A DNA stretch of 51,963 nt from NCBI GenBank assembly GCA_024692825.1, contig JAILMB010000098.1, positions 1 to 51,963 on the forward strand, in the 5' to 3' direction. Positions 10,546-19,318 of this stretch are shown here, piece after piece (the first letter of the stretch is position 1; each line of letters opens with the position of its first letter). Position numbers and translations under genes: made by a program. A model generated the notes under the pieces. That model searched no databases. It was not told the origin of the DNA and saw only the letters and a program-made list of their open reading frames with translations. The DNA is from Lachnospiraceae bacterium. Lineage in GTDB: Bacteria > Bacillota > Clostridia > Lachnospirales > Lachnospiraceae.

Positions 10546-10643
10546 TTGTAATACCCCCTATTAATTAAAAGACTGAATTAATTATACCATTTCCTCTATA
10601 AATCGCCTATATAATTTCGCTTAGTTTTTTTGCAATTTCAATT

Positions 10644-10697
10644 AAAAAAGCCTGCAAATCTGACTTTTAAAAAAAGTCAAACCCCACAGGCTTTTCA
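10644..10697 (-). terminator. Terminator downstream of the GGDEF gene
   Basis: AAAAAAGCCTG...CAGGCTTTT stem. Confidence 0.7.
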
Positions 10698-10776
10698 TCT
10701 TATTTCCGAGAACTATTTAAGACATTTTTCAGTTCCTAATTTTTCTATGTTTCACTACTACTTTAAATCTATTTTT

Positions 10777-10835
10777 TGTCATTTTTTGCTTCCGCTTTTT
10801 CATTTTTAATTGTCATTTTTTGCTTCCGCTTTTTC
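10777..10835. repeat. 25-bp direct repeat (TGTCATTTTTTGCTTCCGCTTTTTC), 34-bp period, over the GGDEF stop codon
   Basis: Identical copies at 10777-10801 and 10811-10835. Confidence 0.9.
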
Positions 10836-11942
10836 TCTTTCAGCCTTTTCTGCTTTCATACGCATCTTGTCCTGATACATATTTTCGTCTGCTCTCTTCA
10901 CAAGAACTTCTACATCTTCATGGCCTCTATTGATGGCGCCACCAACGCTGATTTGAATATGTAATTCTCCCTGACCAATAATGCAAAGCGGTGTATTATT
11001 TACTGTTTGTTGAACCTTTTCAGCAATATCCAAAACTGTACAAGTACAGTTTTTAGAAATAATTCCAACAAACTCATCTCCACCGTATCGATAGAAATGA
11101 ACCAAATGCTCTTCTCCAGATTCCTTTAATATGGTGGCTACATGTAAAATGGCATCGTCTCCGATTAAATGACCATAGGTATCATTGATTTCCTTAAAGT
11201 CATTAATATCGATTACAATGACACCTTCTACGCCACCTTCATACTCATAGCGTTCGAAATCCAAAAAGAAATTCCTACGATTCCGCAGTCCTGTGGCACT
11301 GTCATGTCTTGAGATATAATCTTCCTGCCGAACCCTTGTAAAAGCCATGAGCTTCTGCCATGTAGTATAGCATCCAAAGAAATATGCGGTTACAGCAGCA
11401 ATAATAAGATCTGCGATTAAAAGAATAGACCATCGTGCCAATTCACCACAGGTCATAAATACATAATTTACACAACCACCTGTCACTATAAATGAAAAAA
11501 TCAATTTCGGTATTGGTAAGTCAATAATCAGTACCGGAAATAGAATTACATAAATAAACAGTGGATAATAATTCAGTGTTCCTCCTGTATCAATACGTAT
11601 ATGTACCACGACACTGAATAGTACCGCAAAAAATGAGAAAATATACGCAATATATTTTCCAATAAACTTTATATGTTTATACTCAATATAATAGTAACTG
11701 ATTCCAAAAATAATGATTAAATACGGAAGTGCTGCAGCATAGTACTTAACAATCCCTGCTTTATCTAAAAAAAAGTTCAGCACACCACTTATAATCAGCA
11801 CTACACCCATAATAAAACTGCCATTTAAAGCCAAACCTACATTTTCATCATAGATGGCAGTTCTATTTAATTCAAAATTCTCCTTCCAGTCATAGTTTCT
11901 TAAACTCTGAAATACGTCTCTTGTTCTCCCCGTTTTTTTCAT
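10806..11942 (-). CDS. Membrane-bound diguanylate cyclase (GGDEF)
   Basis: N-terminal TM helices, then HDSATGLRNRRNFFLDFERY...VIDINDFKEINDTYGHLIGDDAI...YRYGGDEFVGI. Confidence 0.9.
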   Translation of the reverse strand: MKKTGRTRDVFQSLRNYDWKENFELNRTAIYDENVGLALNGSFIMGVVLIISGVLNFFLDKAGIVKYYAAALPYLIIIFGISYYYIEYKHIKFIGKYIAYIFSFFAVLFSVVVHIRIDTGGTLNYYPLFIYVILFPVLIIDLPIPKLIFSFIVTGGCVNYVFMTCGELARWSILLIADLIIAAVTAYFFGCYTTWQKLMAFTRVRQEDYISRHDSATGLRNRRNFFLDFERYEYEGGVEGVIVIDINDFKEINDTYGHLIGDDAILHVATILKESGEEHLVHFYRYGGDEFVGIISKNCTCTVLDIAEKVQQTVNNTPLCIIGQGELHIQISVGGAINRGHEDVEVLVKRADENMYQDKMRMKAEKAEREKAEAKNDN

Positions 11943-11962
11943 TCAGAAACCTCCCGTTTCAG

Positions 11963-14659
11963 TTATTTTGCGTCGTACCAGGTGTTTCCATCATGCATGT
12001 CGATTTCTAACGGAACCAAAAGGTCCATTGCTCCACGCATTTCCTCCTCTAAAATCTGATGAACCCTCTCTAATTCATCTTTCTTTGCTTCTATAAGTAA
12101 TTCATCGTGTACCTGTAAAATCAATCGTGACTCCAGATTCTCTTCAAGCAAACGATCATGAACTCTAAGCATAGCGATTTTAATAATATCCGCCGCACTT
12201 CCCTGGATTGGAGAATTCATAGCAATTCTCTCTCCAAAACTTCGTTGCATAAAGTTTCCTGAAGATAACTCAGGAATAGGTCTGCGACGATTCTTTATAG
12301 TTAAACAATATCCTATCTCTTTCGCATCCGCAACTAATTTATCTAAAAAGATTTTCAGTTTTGGATAGGCTTCATAATAGTCATCAATGTACTTTTGGGC
12401 ATCCTTTCTTGAAATATTCAAATCCTGTCCTAGACCAAAGGATGATATTCCATAAATGATACCAAAATTAACGGCTTTTGCATTACTTCTTTGCAAGTCT
12501 GTTACTTCTTCAAAAGGAGTATGGAACACCAAAGATGCCGTTGCTCTGTGAATGTCTTTGTTTTCCCGATAGGCTTGAATCAGATTTTCATCCCCTGACA
12601 TATGAGCCAACACACGAAGCTCGATCTGGGAATAATCGGCATCCACAAAAACATAGCCATCTTTTGGATAAAATACTTTTCGAATCATTTTCCCAAGTTC
12701 TAATCTCATGGGAATATTTTGTAAATTTGGTTCTGTACTGGACAATCGACCTGTTGCAGTAACCATCTGTTGGAATGTAGTATGAATTCTTCCATCCTCT
12801 TCAATACACTTATCCAGTCCATCTGCATAAGTGGATTTTAGTTTTGTAAGGGTTCGATATTCTAAAATATCGTTAATTACCGGATACTTTGGAGCTAACT
12901 TTTCCAACACATCTGCAGCTGTAGAATATCCGGTTTTTGTCTTCTTTCCACCTTCAATTCCAAGCTTCTCAAATAGAATTACACCTAACTGCTTTGGAGA
13001 ATTAATATTGAATTCTTCTCCACAGGCTTCATAGATGGAAGCCTCTAATTTGTCCACGCCTTCCTGCAATTGTTTACCGTAAGCTTCTAACTCCTGTCGA
13101 TTACAAATGATGCCCTCTCTCTCCATATCATAAAGGGTAAAAAGCAAAGGCATCTCTAATTGGAGGAACAACTCCATCATAGACAGATCTGTTAAATTAT
13201 CATTTAATTTGTCAGAAGATGATACCGCTACAAAAGAATCGTAACAAAGCAGTGGCACCAGTTCTTCTTTTTTCGTTTCGTACACAGATGAGATTTTTTC
13301 TTTTCCAAATTTGTCCGCAAAGGTTGGAATCAAAAGTCCCAGGTACTCTTTTGCCAAGGCTTCCGTAGGATAAGAAGATATCAACGGATTTACTAAATAT
13401 GCTGCTAGAGCACTGTCGTAAAAACCTTCTACGTCACAAACCTTTCTATGCTCATTTAAAAAGTCTAATAAATCTTTTCCAAGTGTAGTTTTTGAATACG
13501 CGAGTTTTGTAAATGTAGATTTAATATCCGATATATACAATACAAATTCATTGTGATTGACATTTTGAAATACCACGCCAGAAAGCGTCTCTTCCATGAC
13601 TTCTCTTGGGAAGAACTCACTTTCTTTTCCATTGCTAAGAGAAAATCCAATCACCTCTTTCGACTCATCAAAGGACACCGCCATACCGGTCTTTCCATGA
13701 AGAAGCTTTTCCATTTGACTGATCACATCTTCTGTGGATGAAACCATATGAAAAGATGCTTCTAATGCATCATTGCTTGGTCCCTTGCTGTCAAAACGGC
13801 TTAGAATATTTTTTAATTCCCATTCTTTGCAAAGCAAATAGGCCTTTTCTGTATAAATTCCCTCTAACGTGGCCTTACTAAAATCATAGTCCACTTCCGC
13901 TTCAAGGGAAATGGTAGCCAACCACTTACTTTCTTTTGCCTGCTCCCAGAATTCCACAATATTTTTAGATGCTCTTGGAGGCTTTACATTCGGGGCATCT
14001 TCATAAACCCCGTCAATGGAATGATACTTCTGAATTAACGCAAAGGCTGTTTTTTCTCCAATACCGGGAACTCCTGGAATATTATCAGAAGAGTCTCCCA
14101 TCAAGGCCTTTACATCAATAAACTCGGTAGGAGTCACTCCATTTTTCTCAATGAAATCCTTTGCAAAATAATGCTCTACCTCCGTACCGGTTTTTTTCGT
14201 ACGGGGAAGGGCTATCTTTACATTATCAGTACAAAGCTGTAGTAAATCCCGATCTCCAGAAACAATGGTAACCTTCATACCATCTTTCTCTGCTTTGTGA
14301 GAAATAGTTCCAAGAATATCATCAGCTTCCCATCCTGCCTTTGAAATCACAGGTATGGTCATAGCTTCTAAGAGTTCCTGGATCATTGGAACCTGTTGCT
14401 TTAATTCTGGAAGCATAGGTTTTCTGGTTCCTTTATAGTCCGAGAATCGTTTGTGACGGAAGGTCGGCTCAGAACGGTCAAAGGCAACCATTAAATAATC
14501 TGGCTTTTCCGTCTCTATAAGTTTAAACATAATATTTAAAAAACCATAGACTGCATTGGTGTGTACCCCTGCAGCATTGGTCAAATCAGGCACTCCGTAA
14601 AATGCCCTGTTTAAAATACTGTGTCCATCGATTAATAGTAATTTTTGATTCTCGTACAT
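11963..14659 (-). CDS. polA: DNA polymerase I
   Basis: 898 aa with 5'-3' exonuclease (IPGVPGIGEKTA) and polymerase motifs (DYSQIELRVLAHMSGD, QVHDELLIE). Confidence 0.97.
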   Translation of the reverse strand: MYENQKLLLIDGHSILNRAFYGVPDLTNAAGVHTNAVYGFLNIMFKLIETEKPDYLMVAFDRSEPTFRHKRFSDYKGTRKPMLPELKQQVPMIQELLEAMTIPVISKAGWEADDILGTISHKAEKDGMKVTIVSGDRDLLQLCTDNVKIALPRTKKTGTEVEHYFAKDFIEKNGVTPTEFIDVKALMGDSSDNIPGVPGIGEKTAFALIQKYHSIDGVYEDAPNVKPPRASKNIVEFWEQAKESKWLATISLEAEVDYDFSKATLEGIYTEKAYLLCKEWELKNILSRFDSKGPSNDALEASFHMVSSTEDVISQMEKLLHGKTGMAVSFDESKEVIGFSLSNGKESEFFPREVMEETLSGVVFQNVNHNEFVLYISDIKSTFTKLAYSKTTLGKDLLDFLNEHRKVCDVEGFYDSALAAYLVNPLISSYPTEALAKEYLGLLIPTFADKFGKEKISSVYETKKEELVPLLCYDSFVAVSSSDKLNDNLTDLSMMELFLQLEMPLLFTLYDMEREGIICNRQELEAYGKQLQEGVDKLEASIYEACGEEFNINSPKQLGVILFEKLGIEGGKKTKTGYSTAADVLEKLAPKYPVINDILEYRTLTKLKSTYADGLDKCIEEDGRIHTTFQQMVTATGRLSSTEPNLQNIPMRLELGKMIRKVFYPKDGYVFVDADYSQIELRVLAHMSGDENLIQAYRENKDIHRATASLVFHTPFEEVTDLQRSNAKAVNFGIIYGISSFGLGQDLNISRKDAQKYIDDYYEAYPKLKIFLDKLVADAKEIGYCLTIKNRRRPIPELSSGNFMQRSFGERIAMNSPIQGSAADIIKIAMLRVHDRLLEENLESRLILQVHDELLIEAKKDELERVHQILEEEMRGAMDLLVPLEIDMHDGNTWYDAK

Positions 14660-14683
14660 AAATTAAATCCTTATTTTATAATT

Positions 14684-16474
14684 CTAGATTGGTGCTGTTA
14701 CTTCCTTTAACCACTGCGCTTCTTCTTTTGTTAGATAAGGAGAAATCTTTTCGTATACAGCAGCATGATAATCATTTAATGCTTTTCTCTCAAGATGAGT
14801 TAACTCTTCCGGATTAATGGCATCTCTTTCAATCGGAGCATAGGTCAACTGTTCAAATTTTAAGAACTGACCATACTCTGTCTTTTGATCTGTTACACAA
14901 AGAAGTTCGTTTTCAATACGAATTCCATAACCATCTTCTACATAAAGTCCCGGTTCATCTGTTGTAATCATACCTGGACGAAGTTCCCAGACTTTTCCCT
15001 TATCAGGAACTCTCCATCTAAAGGACTGAGGTCCTTCATGAACATTTAAGATATGACCTACTCCATGACCGGTTCCACATCTGTAATCAAGGCCTTCATC
15101 CCATACTGGGCCTCTTGCTAAAATATCAAGGTTTGCACCGATACATCCTACTGGGAAATGAGCATCCTGAAGTCTCATATTCGAACGTACCACTAAGGTA
15201 AATGCATGTTTTTCTTCCTTTGTAAGCTTTCCAAGGGCAATGGTTCTGGTAATGTCTGTTGTACCTTCTAAATAATGTCCGCCGGAGTCAACAAGTAAAA
15301 AGCTCTTTGGTTTCAATACCGCATTGTTGTCCTTTGTCGCTGTATAATGCATCATCGCTGCATTTGGTCCATAGGCTGCAATGGTATCAAAGGAAACATC
15401 CAAGAAATGTTCCTGCTGCTTACGGAAGTTTAAAAGTACATCAGAGGCATACATCTCTGTAATCTCTTCTTTGCCAATATGATGCTTTAACCAATAGATA
15501 AACTTTGTGACAGCAACACCATCTTTGATATGGGCTTCCTTGGTATTTTTAATCTCGATTTTATTTTTCACCGAACGGCCAAGTTCTGTTGGATTTGCCC
15601 CTTCAATAAATACAGTCTTCTTAGGGAAGCTTTTTACCAAAGCAATATTAACAATATTTGGATCAATTAAAACGCTTTCAACGGTTTCGTTCTTTAAATC
15701 CTTATAGATGTCATTGTATTCTTTTACTTCAATCTGATTATTCTTCAAATACTCTGCTACCTTCTCATCAATGGCTTCTAATGCCACATATAAGACAGCG
15801 CTCTTTTCTTTTAAGAAGAAATATGACATAAATACAGGAACAGAAGCAATATCGTCTGCACGTAGGTTTAATAACCATGCAATGTCGTACAACGAAGTTA
15901 AAAGATGAGCTTTTGCACCCTGTTTTTTCATTTCTTCACGAAGGTTTTTCATCTTCTCTTCGCAAGTAACTCCTGCGTATTTTTTCTTTAATTCCCATAG
16001 CTTTGTCTTTGGAAGTTCAGGGCGATCTCCCCAAATCTTGTCTAAAAGATTTTTCTTAAATGAAATCTTTGCTCCATTGGCCTTTGCAATGGTCTCATAA
16101 GTCTTATGCTGGTTTAAAGAAAATACTCTTCCATCATATGCAAGGGTTTGATCCTTCTTTAAATTCTTTCGGATGAATTCCTCTACTGTAGGAACCCCTT
16201 CCTCACCCATTTCATAAAGAGTGGTTCCGCTTCCTTTTAATTCTCTTTTGGCCTGGATAAAATATCTGCCATCAGTCCAAAGACCTGACTTTGTTTCCGT
16301 TACAACTACAGTTGCATTGGTTCCTGTAAATCCAGTTACATATTCAATCTCTTTAAAATAATCTCCTACGTACTCAGATGAATGAAAATCAGACATCGGG
16401 ATAAGATACATATCCACCTTGTTCTTTTTCATAATCTGTCTGAGATTATCCAGTCTTGTTTTTGTTGTTTTCAT
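14684..16474 (-). CDS. Xaa-Pro aminopeptidase (M24B)
   Basis: YRCGTGHGVGHILNVHEGPQSFRW, DSGGHYLEGTTDITRTIALG. Start trimmed to MKTTKTRLDNLRQ. Confidence 0.9.
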   Translation of the reverse strand: MKTTKTRLDNLRQIMKKNKVDMYLIPMSDFHSSEYVGDYFKEIEYVTGFTGTNATVVVTETKSGLWTDGRYFIQAKRELKGSGTTLYEMGEEGVPTVEEFIRKNLKKDQTLAYDGRVFSLNQHKTYETIAKANGAKISFKKNLLDKIWGDRPELPKTKLWELKKKYAGVTCEEKMKNLREEMKKQGAKAHLLTSLYDIAWLLNLRADDIASVPVFMSYFFLKEKSAVLYVALEAIDEKVAEYLKNNQIEVKEYNDIYKDLKNETVESVLIDPNIVNIALVKSFPKKTVFIEGANPTELGRSVKNKIEIKNTKEAHIKDGVAVTKFIYWLKHHIGKEEITEMYASDVLLNFRKQQEHFLDVSFDTIAAYGPNAAMMHYTATKDNNAVLKPKSFLLVDSGGHYLEGTTDITRTIALGKLTKEEKHAFTLVVRSNMRLQDAHFPVGCIGANLDILARGPVWDEGLDYRCGTGHGVGHILNVHEGPQSFRWRVPDKGKVWELRPGMITTDEPGLYVEDGYGIRIENELLCVTDQKTEYGQFLKFEQLTYAPIERDAINPEELTHLERKALNDYHAAVYEKISPYLTKEEAQWLKEVTAPI

Positions 16475-16489
16475 AACTAACCTTCTTTC

Positions 16490-16512
16490 TAGGGACGGTT
16501 CTTTTGTCTTCA
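16490..16512 (+). repeat. Left copy of a 23-bp imperfect inverted repeat, TAGGGACGGTTCTTTTGTCTTCA
   Basis: Inverted partner at 17588-17610 differs at 2 positions. Confidence 0.85.
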
Positions 16513-16547
16513 CCATCCCTCTAAATGCAATTATTTAAAATTCCCAA

Positions 16548-16607
16548 AAAGGAAATACTTTTTTATCAAAGGAAATACTTTTTATCAAATTACAAATTAC
16601 AATTTAC
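16548..16607. repeat. Short tandem repeats: two AAAGGAAATACTTTTT(T)ATC units and three (A)AATTAC-like units
   Basis: Units at 16548-16567 and 16568-16586, then 7-bp units overlapping the GNAT stop codon. Confidence 0.85.
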
Positions 16608-17079
16608 ATAACTGCATTTTCTTTAATGGTATCCATTCGTCTTCTACCATGGTATCTCCGGTAAAATCAAAGCCATTTTTCTTATAAAACTCTATGCCTC
16701 GCTCGTTCTGTTCCAGAACCCACAGCCAATTTGCGCCTTTATCAGAAACAGCAAAATTCAATAATGTACTACCAATATTCTCTCCCTGGAAATGTGGTTC
16801 AACATAAAGTTTTAATACTTCGTCCTGTTTTAAACGGATCATACCCTTTACTACACCATCATCATATACATATGTATCCTGTAGTATGTTTTCATTTTCC
16901 ATGTATTCTTTAGCTACATCAATAACATTTAACTCACCAAAATAGAATTCTTCGTTTTTATATATAGGAAAAAAATTCTTTCTATAATTTATAATAATCA
17001 TTTCTGCAATTCTAGAAGCATCCGTTTGATTAGCCTGTCGTATATTCATGTCTATCCTCTTATATAAATCGCAAGTCAT
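16597..17079 (-). CDS. GNAT family N-acetyltransferase
   Basis: MNIRQANQTDASRIAEMII...LYVEPHFQGENIGSTLLNFAVSDKGANWLWVLEQNERGIEFYKKNGF. Start is 17079 (ATGA overlap) or 17049. Confidence 0.85.
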   Translation of the reverse strand: MTCDLYKRIDMNIRQANQTDASRIAEMIIINYRKNFFPIYKNEEFYFGELNVIDVAKEYMENENILQDTYVYDDGVVKGMIRLKQDEVLKLYVEPHFQGENIGSTLLNFAVSDKGANWLWVLEQNERGIEFYKKNGFDFTGDTMVEDEWIPLKKMQLCKL

Positions 17080-17516
17080 GTATCTATCCTTTCCATTTCA
17101 ACGAGAGCTTTGTTACGATAAATTAAATCCCTCCGAACTGAAAATCCCATTTTTTCCCAAAAACCATTGCCAATTTCATTTCTGCCAAAAACAACTAATG
17201 CAACTTTATGAATACCATTCCTCACCAAGGAATTCATAGCTGTATCGACAAGTTTCTTTCCGATGCCTTGTTTTCTATATTGTGGATTCACAGCGGTATG
17301 ATAAATATATCCTCTTCTACCGTCGTTACCAACGATAATTGCACCAACAATATGGTTATCAATTTCAGCCACAAAACAAGTATCTGGATTTCTATTAAGA
17401 AATTTCTCAATGCCTTCTTTTGAATCATCAAGATTGTTTAATCCCATACCTGCACAGGACATCCACAATTCATATACATCCACATAATCTTCTATTGTCA
17501 TAGAACGAATATTCAT
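17076..17516 (-). CDS. GNAT family N-acetyltransferase
   Basis: MNIRSMTIEDYVDVYELWMSC...AVNPQYRKQGIGKKLVDTAM...FWEKMGF. GGAGG upstream of 17516. Confidence 0.88.
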   Translation of the reverse strand: MNIRSMTIEDYVDVYELWMSCAGMGLNNLDDSKEGIEKFLNRNPDTCFVAEIDNHIVGAIIVGNDGRRGYIYHTAVNPQYRKQGIGKKLVDTAMNSLVRNGIHKVALVVFGRNEIGNGFWEKMGFSVRRDLIYRNKALVEMERIDT

Positions 17517-17587
17517 AATAATCCTCCGTTTATTTGGAACGAGCGAAAGCGCTCCCTGCTTTGTCAAGAGCACGACAAACTATCATT

Positions 17588-17610
17588 TGAAGACAGTAGA
17601 ACCGTCCCTA
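17588..17610 (-). repeat. Right copy of the 23-bp imperfect inverted repeat
   Basis: TGAAGACAGTAGAACCGTCCCTA, reverse complement of the left copy with 2 mismatches; contains the stop codon of the downstream-coordinate MBL gene. Confidence 0.85.
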
Positions 17611-19248
17611 CCGGTCCCACTTGTCACTTAGCGCGGTAATCTGGTCAGCAAATTTTGCTAAATCTTTATTTGCCATGCCCTCACATTTTTCAATTACATG
17701 CATCAGGCGCTGACCGGCTGCTAATAAACGGGCAAATACGTTTGAGCTTGCCTTAATGGTAGATTTCTTCTTTTCTTTTGCAACCTTACTTCCTTCTGAA
17801 ATCATTCTTCCGGATATCAAGTCAAATCCGTCGCCGGAATATGGAGCATAGGTCTCAAAACCATGCTCTTCCTTAACAGACTTTGCAAATTCTTCTACTA
17901 CTTCATCATCACCGTGTACAATAAAGACTTTTTTTGGCGGATGTTCCTTAAAGCATCCCACCCATTTCAACAGTTCCGTTTTATCTCCATGGCCACTGAT
18001 GCCCGGAAGATTTTCAATGTGACAATTCACCGATACGGTTTCACCAAATAACCTTGCTTCCTTTGCTCCTGACAAAAGGTGATTTCCCAATGTCCCAGGG
18101 ACCTGATATCCCACAAATAAAACCGTGGATTCCTCTCTCCAAAGATTGTGTTTTAAATGGTGACGAATACGACCAGCTTCACACATACCGGACGCAGAAA
18201 TAATCACCTTTGGCTGTTTGTCCGAGTTAATCATTTTGGATTCATCCGGTGACACTGCAACACGAAGTCCCGGGAAGGTAATAGGGTTGATTCCACGATT
18301 GACTAAATCCGTAGCTTCCTCATCAAAGCACTCTGATATATTTTTATTGAAGATATGTGTGGCTTCTACTGCTAAAGGAGAATCCATATAAACAGGGAAA
18401 TTATCATGACCTTCAATCATATGCTCTTCTTTAATATGTCTTAAAAAGTAAAGCATCTCCTGAGTACGGCCAACGGAAAAAGCGGGAATAACAAGATTTC
18501 CGCCTCGATCTAAGGTCTCCTTTAACACCTTTGCTAAGGCGCTGGCAAAATCCGGGAGTTCTCCTCTTTCCCGATTTCCATAGGTAGACTCCATAATGAC
18601 ATAATCAGCTTCATGGAAGTACTGTGGATCTTTGATAAGCGGTCTTCCAGGATTTCCTATATCTCCTGAAAATACTACCTTTCGCACGTTCACTCCCGTA
18701 GTATCTGATCCGCCATAGCCATCTTCATCCGTCTCAGTCAAAGTTAATTCAATACTGGATGAACCCAAAAGATGTCCTGCATCAATAAATCGAACCCGAA
18801 TCTCATCACAGATTTCATAGGATTCATTGTATTGGCAAGGGTTGAAAAGCTGCATGGTATTTACCGCATCTTCTACCGTATACATTGGTGTTACTTCCGG
18901 CTTTCCTGCACGCTTTGCCTTTCTGTTTTTCCACTCTGCTTCAAACTCCTGAATATGAGCGGAATCCTTTAACATAATCTGACACAATTCCATGGTCGCC
19001 TGTGTACAGTACACAGAACCTCTAAATCCATGAGAATACAATAAAGGCAATAATCCTGAATGATCAATATGGGCATGGGTCACAAATACATAATCAATCT
19101 CGGAAGCATTCACCGGAATTTCCTGATTCTCATATAAATCCGGTCCCTGCTCCATACCACAGTCCACCAGAAATTTACGACGCCCAACTTCTACATAGTG
19201 ACAACTTCCTGTCACTTCATGATCTGCTCCTAAAAACTGGATCTTCAT
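17608..19248 (-). CDS. MBL-fold beta-CASP ribonuclease-like protein
   Basis: FVTHAHIDHSGLLPLL, FSGDIGNPGRPL, VIPAFSVGRTQEMLYFL, IISASGMCEAGRIRHHL, SGHGDKTEL. Confidence 0.88.
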   Translation of the reverse strand: MKIQFLGADHEVTGSCHYVEVGRRKFLVDCGMEQGPDLYENQEIPVNASEIDYVFVTHAHIDHSGLLPLLYSHGFRGSVYCTQATMELCQIMLKDSAHIQEFEAEWKNRKAKRAGKPEVTPMYTVEDAVNTMQLFNPCQYNESYEICDEIRVRFIDAGHLLGSSSIELTLTETDEDGYGGSDTTGVNVRKVVFSGDIGNPGRPLIKDPQYFHEADYVIMESTYGNRERGELPDFASALAKVLKETLDRGGNLVIPAFSVGRTQEMLYFLRHIKEEHMIEGHDNFPVYMDSPLAVEATHIFNKNISECFDEEATDLVNRGINPITFPGLRVAVSPDESKMINSDKQPKVIISASGMCEAGRIRHHLKHNLWREESTVLFVGYQVPGTLGNHLLSGAKEARLFGETVSVNCHIENLPGISGHGDKTELLKWVGCFKEHPPKKVFIVHGDDEVVEEFAKSVKEEHGFETYAPYSGDGFDLISGRMISEGSKVAKEKKKSTIKASSNVFARLLAAGQRLMHVIEKCEGMANKDLAKFADQITALSDKWDR

Positions 19249-19262
19249 AATATTACCCCCTT

Positions 19263-19318
19263 AAAAAAAATAAAAGGAGCCAGCTTCCCGCTGACCCCTC
19301 TGAACCTTTTATTTTTAT
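19263..19318 (-). terminator. Terminator downstream of ftsZ
   Basis: AAAATAAAAGG...CCTTTTATTTT stem with an inner CAGC/GCTG stem. Confidence 0.65.

Noticed and set aside
10776-10964. 62-aa plus-strand ORF
   Set aside because: It arises from the T-rich 25-bp direct repeat and is antisense to the GGDEF gene.
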